Shown: piece by piece, positions 33,125-41,569 of the stretch
How positions within the stretch are numbered: the stretch's first letter is position 1
Layout of the letters: every line of letters begins with the position of its first letter
From: CAKZQX01 sp034436755
GTDB taxonomy: Bacteria; Chloroflexota; Chloroflexia; Chloroflexales; Chloroflexaceae
Assembly (NCBI GenBank): GCA_034436755.1
Contig: DAOTVB010000110.1
Location: forward strand, 69,336 to 133,335
Reading direction: 5' to 3'
DNA length: 64,000 nt
Notes under the pieces: generated by a model
The model's input: the letters and a program-made list of their open reading frames with translations, nothing else
Database searches by the model: none
Told to the model about the DNA's origin: nothing
Position numbers and translations under genes: made by a program

Positions 33125-34402
33125 CTTACTCCTTTGATTGTCTCTGTCGGTAATACAAAGAACTGTAGGGTAGGTGGTGCAGTGACAATGTGAATACCCG
33201 GGGGCCGGTGCGATCCCGGGTAAGTGGTACAGCCTGGGCGGAATATGCACTGAACCAGTCGCATTACGTGGGCGCAAGATCCGCGTGAGTTTTCCAATGG
33301 CTCCCCGACGAACCGGCAGTTCCACACAACGATATGATAGTTCAGCCAGCAGCATGGCGGCACCGATGCGCGCGGCGAGTAGTCCAGAACCATCAAAAGG
33401 TACATCGAGGACAGGCCGGGTGACCTGAAAGATCGGCCAGTGCCAGAGATAGATGCCATACGAGCGGGTGCCGATCCAGCGTATTGGTCCCCAGGATATT
33501 ATGGTGGGCAGCAGGCGGGCATGCGGATGGCTGGTAGCCATGATTACGAGTACGGTGCCCAGCGCGACCAGTGTAAGACCACCACGGTAGAGCAGCGGGT
33601 GACTGTCGAAGAGGTGTACCGTCGCCAGTGCCAGGCCAATAAGACCGAAAACCCCAACAATATCGAGGGCTTGCCCGACGCGCCGGCGTGTGCCTACCGG
33701 CTGTCGCCACGGAGCCCAGACCATAGCAAGGATCGCACCGATCAGGACTCCGCCGGCCCGTGTGTCGGTGCCGTAGTAGATGCGCGAGGGATCGGCTCCC
33801 GGTTCAAAGATCACAACAGTGAGGATTGTGCTGGCAATTACCAATGCGACAGTAACAACCAGCAAGCCCCGGAGACGCATAAATCGTACCCCGGCGATGA
33901 AGATCAACGGCCAGAGCAGGTAAAACTGCTCCTCCACGGCCAGCGACCAGAGGTGTTGTAACAACGATGGGCGTACTCCAACGGTGAAGTAGGATTGCTC
34001 ACCCAGGATAAGGTGCCAGTTCATCACATACCCAAGGGCGGCCAGCGTCTCACTGCCAAGACCGACCGTTTCGGCATCGGGCAAAAAGGTGGCGATGACC
34101 AGCGTGCCGGCGAGCAACACAAAGAGTGCCGGAAGGAGTCGCCGGGCACGACGTAGCCAGAATGCCGTAAGGTTAACCCGGTCATGTTGCAGCCACTCTG
34201 TGATTAGCAGGGCCGTAATCAGAAAACCGCTCAGAACAAAAAAGATTTCGACACCGAGAAAACCACCGCGCACGGGCAGATCAGCATGGTAGAGCAATAC
34301 AGCAATAACCGCAAGCGCACGCAACCCATCAAGGCCGGGAAGATAGGGGAAGGCTGGAAGGTCTGTTTGCCGGTCTGTGGGCATGGGTTCCTCTTCTGGC
34401 AT
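31679..34402 (-). CDS. acyltransferase 3 read in frame into a beta-lactamase-fold lipoprotein
   Basis: One uninterrupted 907-codon frame from ATG 34402, which has GAGGAGG upstream. Residues 1-370 are an acyltransferase 3 (OafA/YrhL-type) membrane enzyme of about ten helices, with YLPGLDGLRALAVIAVLLYH, FLGVEIFFVLSGFLITALL, RRARRLLPAL, HLWSLAVEEQFYLLWPL and SYGIYLWHWPIF. Such enzymes O-acylate sugars or lipids. About 55 residues of low-quality linker follow, then a second protein with its own ribosome site (see the next entry). The frame may be a true fusion, or two genes whose separating stop was lost and which are still translated separately. The linker looks like translated intergenic DNA, and I favour the second view. 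Confidence 0.7.
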   Translation of the reverse strand: MPEEEPMPTDRQTDLPAFPYLPGLDGLRALAVIAVLLYHADLPVRGGFLGVEIFFVLSGFLITALLITEWLQHDRVNLTAFWLRRARRLLPALFVLLAGTLVIATFLPDAETVGLGSETLAALGYVMNWHLILGEQSYFTVGVRPSLLQHLWSLAVEEQFYLLWPLIFIAGVRFMRLRGLLVVTVALVIASTILTVVIFEPGADPSRIYYGTDTRAGGVLIGAILAMVWAPWRQPVGTRRRVGQALDIVGVFGLIGLALATVHLFDSHPLLYRGGLTLVALGTVLVIMATSHPHARLLPTIISWGPIRWIGTRSYGIYLWHWPIFQVTRPVLDVPFDGSGLLAARIGAAMLLAELSYRCVELPVRRGAIGKLTRILRPRNATGSVHIPPRLYHLPGIAPAPGYSHCHCTTYPTVLCITDRDNQRSKMYHRNESGHRAASDSGTFVSGHSSIVSGRRFFQIIGVIIVLFIGSCSSPTAPSGVSPVAELTPTPAPAAMATVTGTPEPTDTPIAATSATPTVTGTPTSSPVPTATATPSVTTTPVSPIDATATVEAGLPPIDPELAVALQAVLDATVADGYIPGAVVAVNIPGQQTWVGASGVTDRAGQMPITPDTRMRIASISKVFTAVVVMQLVEEGRLNLDDPLSVWLPNLVPNANSITVRTLLQQTTGLYDYLEDSSYANQAYLQPDRIFTPEELVQYAAQFPLAFPPGSAGNWDYSSTNYVILGMVVEAVTGNSLAAEMRQRIFEPLGLESTFFVPDEAIEGPFATGYIQSTSQRDVAMSFAFGTANLVSTVDDIQTFARALFAGDLVSDESRAQMLTFVSGHGQYSMPDLAYGLGVMRNMLPVARAPERSTVYGHIGGFGGFRSAVWYAPESGITLALGVNQGSTNPNILAQNVFATVLDGLGL

Positions 34403-34647
34403 GAAAGACCTCCTCTGCCAGTCTGGTACTATTAAATCTGTCAATTCTCTGGGATGTGTAGTAGCTGTGATTTGCTATGACCTGCTGCAAAAACTATGCC
34501 AGTCTGAAGTGGGGAATGCGTCGAGGGTACCTGTGCGGCATATGCCACTACACCGAAGATCTATCGATAGTTCGTTGTGCTGCTATCTGGACGGAGTTCC
34601 ATTCAAACTACCTGGATAAATGAGCAAATGATGAGAACGAAGAACAG

Positions 34648-34684
34648 AGAACCAGGATAGGGAGTCACACCCTATCCTGGTTCT
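34648..34684 (-). terminator. hairpin terminator at the end of the oligopeptide permease operon
   Basis: A perfect 15-bp stem (AGAACCAGGATAGGG / CCCTATCCTGGTTCT) with a 7-base loop lies 24 bases past the permease C stop. On the minus strand it is followed by CTGTTCTTCGTTCTC. Confidence 0.75.
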
Positions 34685-34707
34685 TGCGCGTGCAGGTTGC
34701 CGGCTTT

Positions 34708-35641
34708 TTACTGTTTGAGGCGCGGGTCGAGGGCATCGCGCAGACCATCGCCCAGCAGGTTAAACCCCAGCACCGCCAGCATGATTGCTATGCCGGGGAA
34801 GAAGACCAGATGCGGCGCGGAGAAGACCTGGTTGCGCTCGCTGCTCAACATGGAGCCCCACTCGGGTGTTGGCGGTTGCGCGCCCAATCCCAGGAAGGAG
34901 AGCGCAGCTACATCCAGGATGGCAATCCCGATCCCCAGGGTGCCCTGCACAATCAGCGGCGAGATGGCATTGGGCAGAATATGCCGGAAGAGAATCCGTG
35001 GATGGCTACTGCCGATCGCGCGGGCGGCGGCGGCATACTCCTCCTCCTTCGTTGCAAGAATGCTGGCGCGGATCACACGGGCATACTGCGGGATGGTGAC
35101 AATGGCAATCCCCAGCATCGCATTCATCAGCCCCGGTCCCAGCACGCTCACGATGGCAATTGCCAGCAGCAGGAAGGGGAAAGGCCAACTGCACATCCAG
35201 GATGCGCATAATCAGATCTTCCACCCAGCCGCCGACATAGCCCGCCACCGCGCCCAGCAGCACCCCGGCCAGCATCGCCACCGCCACCGTGATAAACCCG
35301 ACGAAAAGCGAGACGCGTGTGCCATAAATAACCCGGCTAAACTGATCCCGAAAATTGCCGTCAATGCCCATCAGATGCTGCGACTGCGTTTCGTCACACC
35401 CCAGCAGATGGATGCAGGGCGGCGCACGTTTGCTAATCTCCTCAACCCCCAGCAGCACCTGCTCCGGGTCGTAGGGCGCAATGAGCGGGGCAAAGATTGC
35501 CACCAGGATCATCGTCCCGATAATCAGCAGGCCCGCGATAGCCGAGCGTTGCCGGGAGAAGCGCCGCAACGCTTGCCGCCAGGGACTCTCGGCTGTGCGT
35601 CGGGGCAGGCTGATAGCAACTGTCTCTACATCTACCGCCAT
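34708..35641 (-). pseudogene. dipeptide/oligopeptide ABC transporter permease (DppC-like), frameshifted
   Basis: Two overlapping frames together make a normal DppC-type permease of about 310 residues. The first runs from ATG 35641 (GAGGTAG upstream) through RQRSAIAGLLIIGTMILVAI, APYDPEQ and DLIMRILDVQLAFP. The second continues FLLLAIAIVSVLGPGLMNAM, the EAA loop EYAAAARAIGSSHPRILFRH, and FLGLGAQPPTPEWGSML. The join is a run of four C (minus strand, 35176-35179). Removing one C restores QLAFPFLLLA. It is a one-base insertion in a homopolymer, so a sequencing error cannot be excluded, but the binding-protein gene of the same operon is damaged too. Confidence 0.85.
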
Positions 35642-35654
35642 GGTCAAACTACCT

Positions 35655-36734
35655 CTAGTTCAGTCGAATACGCGGGTCAAGAATGGCATACGAGACATCA
35701 ACCAGCAGATTTACCATCACATACATAAACGCCACCGCCAGCGTCACCCCCTGGATAATCGGGTAATCCCGCGCGGTAATCGCCTCAAACAGGATGCGCC
35801 CAACGCCCGCCAGGTTAAAGATCGTCTCAGTCAGCACCGCCCCGCCAAAAACTGTCCCCAACTGCAACCCGACGATAGTGACAACCGGCAGCAGCGCGTT
35901 GCGGAAGGCATGCGACAGGATGACGACATGGTCGGACAGTCCCTTGGCGCGGGCCGTACGCACATAATCCCGCCCCAGCACCTCCAGCATGCTCGATCGG
36001 GTCATCCGCGCAATAATCGCCATCGGAATCGTTGCCAGCGCCACGGCGGGCAAGATCAGATGTTTGATCGTCGCGCCTAGCAACTCCCAGTTGAAAGTAA
36101 TAAGCGCATTGAAAATATAAAAGTTAGCAAAAAACTCCAGCAGGCGGTAGAACCCCGTTTCCGCAGCAACATTCCAATTATAGACTTCAAAGAAGGGCGC
36201 GGCATCCATCCCGGCGGGCAGGCGACCCGAGGGCGGCAGTGCAAAGGGTGTATCGCGCAAGACCAGCGCAAACAGATAGGCCAGCATCAGCCCCAGCCAG
36301 AACACCGGCATCGACACGCCGATATTGGCCCCGACCATCGTGCCCACATCCACCGCCGAGTTGCGCCGGATCGCCGCCAGCAGACCGGCCGGCACACCGA
36401 TGAGCGTCGCAATTGCCAGCGCGGTCAGCCCCAGTTCAATTGTTACGGGTAGCCGCTCGACCAGGATCTGCGTGATCGGACGTCTAAAGCGGATCGACTC
36501 GCCCAGGTCGCCCCGCAGCACATCAAGCGCATAGATGCCAAACTGCACCGGGATAGGCTGATCCAGCCCCTTCTCCCGATTGAAGCGCGCGCAGATTTCC
36601 GGCGTGGCCTTCTCTCCCAGCATCGCCGTGCAGGGATCGCCGGGGATCATACGGGCCAGCGCAAATGTCACCAGCAGCACTCCGGCCAGGACAGGAATTG
36701 CCGATAGAAAACGGCGAATGATATATTTGATCAT
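35655..36734 (-). CDS. dipeptide/oligopeptide ABC transporter permease (DppB-like)
   Basis: A 359-residue inner-membrane permease, intact. The N-terminus MIKYIIRRFLSAIPVLAGVLL is typical. It then has MIPGDPCTAMLGEKATPE, QPIPVQFGIY, GDLGESIRFRRPI, the periplasmic loop, the conserved cytoplasmic EAA segment RDYVRTARAKGLSDHVVILSH and the ending YAILDPRIRLN. The insert around 160-215 (DTPFALPPSGRLPAGMDAAP) is longer than in Escherichia coli DppB. The dppC-like gene starts 13 bases downstream. No ATP-binding subunits (DppD/F) are found next to it, and the binding-protein gene lies upstream beyond a repeat block. The ribosome site is weak. Confidence 0.9.
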   Translation of the reverse strand: MIKYIIRRFLSAIPVLAGVLLVTFALARMIPGDPCTAMLGEKATPEICARFNREKGLDQPIPVQFGIYALDVLRGDLGESIRFRRPITQILVERLPVTIELGLTALAIATLIGVPAGLLAAIRRNSAVDVGTMVGANIGVSMPVFWLGLMLAYLFALVLRDTPFALPPSGRLPAGMDAAPFFEVYNWNVAAETGFYRLLEFFANFYIFNALITFNWELLGATIKHLILPAVALATIPMAIIARMTRSSMLEVLGRDYVRTARAKGLSDHVVILSHAFRNALLPVVTIVGLQLGTVFGGAVLTETIFNLAGVGRILFEAITARDYPIIQGVTLAVAFMYVMVNLLVDVSYAILDPRIRLN

Positions 36735-36849
36735 AATCGTGTACTAAATACTAAATATAGTGATCGATTTTGGCGAAGTTAAGTTAAACCGAGGAATATC
36801 CGCAGTACGGCCTTGCGAATGTTGATAACAAATTCCAGACATAAAATAC

Positions 36850-37120
36850 CATGAGTTCCAACCTATGAATTTTTAGGAAATAATCCAGGTATACCATTCC
36901 TCGAGTCCCGGCTTATGAACTTTGAGTAAATAACCCGGATATGCCATCCAGGAGTCCCGGCTTTAGCCGGTTGAATACCTGCCGGAGCCGCAGCATACTG
37001 CCGGGAACGCCTGATCCGGCTGAAGCCGGGACTCCCGTGCAGTGATGTCCGGATTTTACGTTCGAAGTTCATAAGCCGGGATACCTGTTCGGCGTTATCG
37101 GTATCGCATTCTCAAACTTC
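36850..37120. repeat. family F repeat block inside the permease operon
   Basis: The core at about 36940-37040 contains GGAGTCCCGGCTTTAGCCGG and CCGGCTGAAGCCGGGACTCC with the usual spacer. It is flanked on the left by a degenerate partial repetition of the outer arm (CTATGAATTTTTAGGAAATA and CTTATGAACTTTGAGTAAAT). On the right are more fragments (TTCGAAGTTCATAAGCCGGG, CTCAAACTTCATCAGGTGGG). It fills most of the 445-base gap between the binding-protein remnant and the permease genes. Confidence 0.7.
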
Positions 37121-37179
37121 ATCAGGTGGGATTGTGCTGCCACAACTCCACCTGATGGCAAAACGAGATCGTGCCGGGG

Positions 37180-38966
37180 TTACTCGGCGGCGTCTCCGCC
37201 TTCCTCATTAATAAAGCCACCCTAGAGTGCCGAGAAGTAGGTGAATGCACCCGTGTTGCCGACATGCAGCGGATGGGATGCATCCCACTGCACCGCCCAG
37301 GACATCACCACATCGTTGGCGTCCAACTCCGAACCATCGTGGAACATGACACCCTCGCGCAGGCTGCAGGTCCAGACCGTCAGATCTTCGTTGGGTTCAC
37401 AGGAAGTCGCCAGGGCCGGCTCCACTTCCGTGCCGCCCACCTCGTAACGCAACAGCCCTTCGAGCACCTGCTCACAGGCCCGCAGCGACTCGCCGTCGGT
37501 CTCGTCCGCACAGTAGAGGCTGATCGGCTCCGCATTCTGCATCCAGACAAAGGTGTCCTGGTCGCCCGACTGTACCACGGCGAAATACTCATTACCGAGT
37601 GGGCTGGCATGCGCGCCCTCAACATCGACCTGATAGACCACCGTTGAGCCGCCGTTGGCAATCGGCACCATCGGGACATGCTGTTTGATCAAGTTGTTGG
37701 CCTCCTCGTAGAGCGGGCGGCGCTCCTCGTTATCGGCCAGGGAAGCCGCCTCTTGCAGCGTTGAGGTGATATCTTCAAATTTCTCACCAAACTGCTGCGA
37801 GGCACCCGCGCCAAAGTGGAAGTCGACGAAGTTGGTCATATCGGGATAGTCGGCGTTCCAGCCCAGCAGATGCAGTCCTTCCAGTTCACCCGCGTCGGCT
37901 GCGGCAATAAACGCGCCCGACTCCATCACATTGATGTCTGCGGTAATACCAATCTCGGCCAACTGCGCCTGCAGATCCTGCGCAACCACACCCGGCTCGG
38001 GCAAGTAGCTGCGGACCACATCGCGGTAGGCAATCTCGGTCTCAAAGCCCTCGGGATAGCCCGCCTCGGCCAGCAGTTCCCGTGCGCGCTCCGGATTATA
38101 TTCGTACCACTCCTCGCCAACACAGGCATTGGGAATGGCACATGGCGTAAAGTGGGTTGCCACACTCGATCCGGGTGGATAGAAGTTATCGACAATACGC
38201 TGGCGATCAATACCCATTGCAATCGCCTGGCGTACCTGCTCATTGTCAAACGGCGGGTAGGTGTTGTTCATCCCGACATAGAAGATATTCAGCGGTGCGC
38301 GCTCGATCAACTGCAGATTCTCATCCCCCTCGGCAGTAACAAAGTCATCCGGGGCCGGATTGTCGATTGCATCCACCGTTCCTGTTGCAGTTCGAGCAGG
38401 CGCTGGGCTGCTTCTGCACTCCAGCGGAAGACCAGCGTCTCCGTCTGGGCCGGATCGCCCCAGTAGTCTTCGAAGCGTGTGTAGACAACTTGCTCACCCC
38501 GATCCCAGGTATCGACCATGTAGGGGCCGGTGCCGACGGGGTTCTCCAGTGGCGAACCATCCGTGGCCTCGAGATGCTCGCTCGGCTGGATGGAGAAGGG
38601 CACAAACGCCGCTTTAACCGGGAAGGCCGGGTCAGGGCGGCACATCGTGAACTGCACCGTCATCTCATCGATAGCGGCGATTTCCTGCAAGATCCCGCCA
38701 TACTCACAGTCGGGCGCGCTGACCACCAGCAGATCGCCCTCGGCTGCGGCCGTTTCTTCGGTCGGCTCTTCCTCAGCGTCAGCTTCGGTCGGCTCCTCCT
38801 CAGCGTCAGCTTCGGTCGGCGTTTCCGCCTCAGTTTCTGTAGTTGGCTCGGTGGCCTCGGTAGCCTCGGTCGTCTCGGCGACCTCGGTTGGCGCTTCGGG
38901 AGCGGCTCCCTGCTGCCCACCACAGGCTGCCAGAATGGGAAGAAACAGCGCCGGCAGGAGCAGCAA
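37180..38966 (-). pseudogene. permuted family 5 solute-binding lipoprotein, frameshift plus premature stop
   Basis: The first frame, from about 38966 (TTG; possible upstream ATA), has a signal peptide and lipobox ILAACGG. An acidic low-complexity linker (TEADAEEEPTEADAEEEP) follows, then DEMTVQFTMCRPDPAFP, NPVGTGPYMVDTWDRGEQ and FRWSAEAAQRLLELQ. The second frame continues VDAIDNPAPDDF, YPPFDNEQVRQAIAMGIDRQ, and ends LREGVMFHDGSELDANDVV..FTYFSAL. One missing base near 38381-38385 would restore LQSGTVDAIDNP. At 37222 a TAG interrupts the frame, but it continues GGFINEEGGDAAE to TAA at 37180. In canonical family 5 proteins the REGVMFHDGS block is N-terminal; here it is C-terminal, a circular permutation. 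Confidence 0.85.
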
Positions 38967-39274
38967 TGCTGCCTGGCGGCGCCAGTGTGTACCTACTACG
39001 TATATAGTTTTACCTCATGGTAACTGTAAGAGATCATCACAAACAGGTCAACCATCACACCCGAGTTATGACCGGCAGATCACCCCCCTTCGGGCTATGC
39101 TATCGGACACAGACAGATCAATCCGGTACCGGGTGAGGGGACACCCGCCCCGATGGTATCCGGGAAAACCGGCGAGTATAGCTGGGGTCAGAGAAACGAT
39201 TGAGGATTATAGCAGAAAGGCCAGGAGGCGTCAACGCGCGCAGGCAGGAGGTGCAACGTAATACGTGGTGGGGG

Positions 39275-39425
39275 TTTGGACCACGAAAGCCACGAAATGA
39301 GCGAACAACGCGAAACGTATGGACATCCGCGACGAGCGTCTGGGCAGCAAATGTACTCCCTGAGCAGGATAGTTCTATCTGCAGGTTCACTGCTTCGCGC
39401 GCTTCGTGGCCTTCGTGGTTTTTTG
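39275..39425. repeat. interspersed palindromic repeat (CCACGAA family)
   Basis: Left arm GGACCACGAAAGCCACGAAATGAGCGAA is opposed by a right arm CTTCGCGCGCTTCGTGGCCTTCGTGGTT. A related, more degraded pair lies at 18436-18552, and the left arm alone at about 8040-8075. The rest of the 38967-39488 gap shows no gene. Confidence 0.55.
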
Positions 39426-39488
39426 CACGTTTGGCGGCAAATTGGCCTTAGCCTCTTCAGGCACGCGCTCTACAGCCACAGGTCGCAT

Positions 39489-39824
39489 TTACGCCACGGC
39501 ATAGTCGGTAAACTGGCGCACGCCCGGCTCTTGAAACCCCAGGACAATCTGATCCTTGGGAATGCCCGCCGCCACCAGGTCATAGGCCACCCCGCTATCC
39601 GTGTCATCGCGCTGAATCCATACCTTTGCATTGATAATTTCAATATGAACGAGGCAGCCATGGATGCGCCGCGCGCCGTGCCATCCCTCAGTGAGCAACA
39701 GATAACTATCGCGCTCACAATCAAAAACGGGCTTGCACTGGATATCGCCATATGCGTAGGGGATACGCGTGTAGGCCAGCAATACCTGTTGAATAATGGT
39801 GCGGAATTCTGTTAGTGTATCCAT
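39489..39824 (-). CDS. xisI: XisI-like protein
   Basis: A 111-residue protein of the XisI family, named from the cyanobacterial fdxN-element excision controlling factors and also common outside cyanobacteria. Recognisable features are the N-terminal helix MDTLTEFRTIIQQVLLAY, FDCERDSYLLLTEGWHG, RRIHGCLVHIEIINAKVWIQ, and the C-terminal GIPKDQIVLGFQEPGVRQFT. The start overlaps the end of xisH by 13 bases, the usual pairing. No fdxN element or resolvase-type recombinase is near, so its role is more likely in a two-gene module with XisH than in element excision. Confidence 0.9.
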   Translation of the reverse strand: MDTLTEFRTIIQQVLLAYTRIPYAYGDIQCKPVFDCERDSYLLLTEGWHGARRIHGCLVHIEIINAKVWIQRDDTDSGVAYDLVAAGIPKDQIVLGFQEPGVRQFTDYAVA

Positions 39825-40228
39825 CGGGTAATTTCCTCCCGTTCCGGGTGAAATACGATGATGCGTAGATGTTGTTGTTGCATTAACAATTGGCCGACTG
39901 GTTCCTCAAATAATGTAAAATAAATAGCTTCGCGGACGGCCAGGTAGAGTTCGCGTTCCGGCTCAGTCGTCTGGAGAATGGTACGATATAAGATAAACTG
40001 CCCAAGTGCATTGCGCAGGTCTTCTATTTCTGAAGGTCCAAGGAAACTCTTAATTTCAACTGCAATCTTCCGGCCTTGTTGCTCCGCGGCAACTAATTCT
40101 TCTGCGCCTAAATCAACGTACATATCTTTTGTCCCCCATTGCAAGCGCAGTGGGTCGTGGGTGATTTCCCATCCATCTTTGATCAACGCCTGTTTAACGG
40201 TATGGTGATAAATATCTCGCGCAGCCAT
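39812..40228 (-). CDS. xisH: XisH-like protein (PD-(D/E)XK-like fold)
   Basis: A 138-residue XisH family protein. ATG 40228 (MAARDIYHHTVKQALIKDGW) has GGAGCAGG upstream; the in-frame extension to 40375 is not conserved in character. The pattern VDLGAEELVAAEQQGRKIAV followed by EIKSF gives the D..E-x-K arrangement of restriction-endonuclease-like folds, a known similarity of this family. The C-terminal REAIYFTLFEEPVGQLL is typical. It is translationally coupled to xisI. Confidence 0.9.
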   Translation of the reverse strand: MAARDIYHHTVKQALIKDGWEITHDPLRLQWGTKDMYVDLGAEELVAAEQQGRKIAVEIKSFLGPSEIEDLRNALGQFILYRTILQTTEPERELYLAVREAIYFTLFEEPVGQLLMQQQHLRIIVFHPEREEITRWIH

Positions 40229-40384
40229 TAGACCTGCTCCATGGTATTGCCGAACGACACAACCATTATTATACCCGGTTTGTGCGTTGTGGGTCATGTG
40301 GAGGGTGTGGATGACGCAGGCGGGGGTTATGTCGTAGTGGTGGGAGTGGGATGGTGAAGAGAGGGGGACAGACAACCACTGGCT

Positions 40385-40802
40385 TTACACTTGTGATCGC
40401 TGCTCAAGGAACGTTCGTGCCGGTATGATGCGGATGCCGCGATACGGGTTTAATACCGGCAGGTCCGCATCACCCTGATGAGCGTGTCTGCTGCCCCACT
40501 GACCCAACTTCAAGGAATTTGTTATCTTCAGGATCACGACAGTCAGTAATCTTCTCACTAATAGTTACCAGATGTACATGTTGCAGAAAAACGGCAAGAA
40601 ATTGCTCGCGTTTATCGAATGATAGATAGCGATCAAACTTATTGCGTAAAAGCACGCTGGTAAGTTCAAGCAAGGTTGACTCTGCGACAAGCAGCGTGCC
40701 TTCCGTCAGGGCAGCATCGAGTGCCCGGCGTGGCACCGACTCGCGCAACAACGCGGCGCTAATGATGGTACTGGTGTCAAAGACGATCCGCTCACGTTTC
40801 AT
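40385..40802 (-). pseudogene. PIN-domain toxin gene (COG1569-like) with two frameshifts
   Basis: ATG 40802 lies inside the end of the antitoxin gene (11-base overlap). The intact N-terminal part is PIN: IVFDTSTIISAALLRESVP, LLVAESTLLELTSVLLRNKF and ITDCRDPEDNKFLEV. The frame then drifts to a stop at 40470. Adding one base at about 40488-40493 and one at about 40473-40477 restores GQADTLISGDADLPVLNPYR and then GIRIIPARTFLEQ, ending at TAA 40385-40387. That is the expected remainder of this PIN family, including the later catalytic acidic residues. The toxin is therefore probably inactive. Confidence 0.78.
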
Positions 40803-41025
40803 CGTGGAGCAACTCATCAAGGATTTCGGGTGTTAGCCCTTTTGCCTGCGCTTCATAGCTGAGATCGTCCATGATCTGCTGCAAGGTTGTTGTAGCGGTG
40901 GTGGGATTTGTCTGTAAAAGCATCCGCAGCAGTAGTTGGATCTTGCGGCGCTCTTCATCGGACGCAGCATAGTAGCGCGTTGCGGTATCGGGATCAATCG
41001 GGATGGTTATTGTTGTCTCGCTCAT
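40792..41025 (-). CDS. antitoxin-like protein paired with the PIN gene
   Basis: A 77-residue acidic protein starting at ATG 41025 behind TAAGGAAATA. An N-terminal beta-strand-like TTITIPIDPDTATRYYAAS is followed by helices rich in Glu, Gln and Leu (EERRKIQLLLRMLLQ) and LTPEILDELLHDE. Size, charge, position immediately before a PIN gene and overlap with it fit a type II antitoxin. With the toxin broken it may survive as a relic or act against other PIN toxins. Confidence 0.75.
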   Translation of the reverse strand: MSETTITIPIDPDTATRYYAASDEERRKIQLLLRMLLQTNPTTATTTLQQIMDDLSYEAQAKGLTPEILDELLHDET

Positions 41026-41154
41026 GGCGATATTTCCTTAGACAAAGAACAGACCAATGGTTCAATAATAGAGTTTCTGGCACGTTCTGTTCTGTGTTCT
41101 TTATAATAAATAGTTATACAAATCTACTTATCATAGTATAATCAAGGAGAAAAT

Positions 41155-41382
41155 TCACCCCATATACTCCCGCCACTCCCCAGGCAATACATCAAAATCC
41201 TCCGCCATGGCGATCATGCCGCGGGCACTGCCCGGTCGGCGCGGTTGCCGGGCAGGTTGCAGCGGTACTAACCGAACCGTCTGCTGATCGTCCGTCGTAA
41301 TCAGCACGATTTCGCCGCGTAGGGCGGCAGCGATTAAGCCGGGTAGTTGCCGGGTTGCTTCGTCTACGTGGAGTTGCTGCAT
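41155..41382 (-). CDS. orphan Phd/YefM-like antitoxin
   Basis: A 75-residue protein. QQLHVDEATRQLPGLIAAAL and GEIVLITTDDQQTVRLVPL match the N-terminal DNA-binding part of Phd-type antitoxins. The acidic tail EDFDVLPGEWREYMG is the toxin-wrapping part usual for those paired with PIN toxins. No toxin ORF follows: the next 129 bases are AT-rich and hold an inverted TTCTTTGT..ACAGAAC repeat. It is therefore an orphan, or its toxin gene was lost. Confidence 0.8.
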   Translation of the reverse strand: MQQLHVDEATRQLPGLIAAALRGEIVLITTDDQQTVRLVPLQPARQPRRPGSARGMIAMAEDFDVLPGEWREYMG

Positions 41383-41569
41383 GCTCAGAGCCTCCGATAA
41401 TCTGGCGGTATGACCTTTGGTATGCAGTATAGCACACCATCATCTGATGCATCCATCGGGCTGAGGCCCATTCGTGTATTCGTGGTTCCATTCGTGGACG
41501 GTGGGCTACGTCAACATGGATAGTAACCGTTGTGCTAACATTCGTCGGCATCAGGCAGGAAGCTCGGAA

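Noticed and set aside
35176..35179. Programmed frameshift in the permease C gene
   Set aside because: The C4 run lacks a slippery heptamer and a downstream structure was not evident. The other lesions in the same operon make plain gene decay or a base-call error more likely.
39489..40228. XisHI as proof of an fdxN-type excisable element
   Set aside because: No site-specific recombinase, no attachment-site repeat and no interrupted gene was seen nearby; the family is widespread without such elements.
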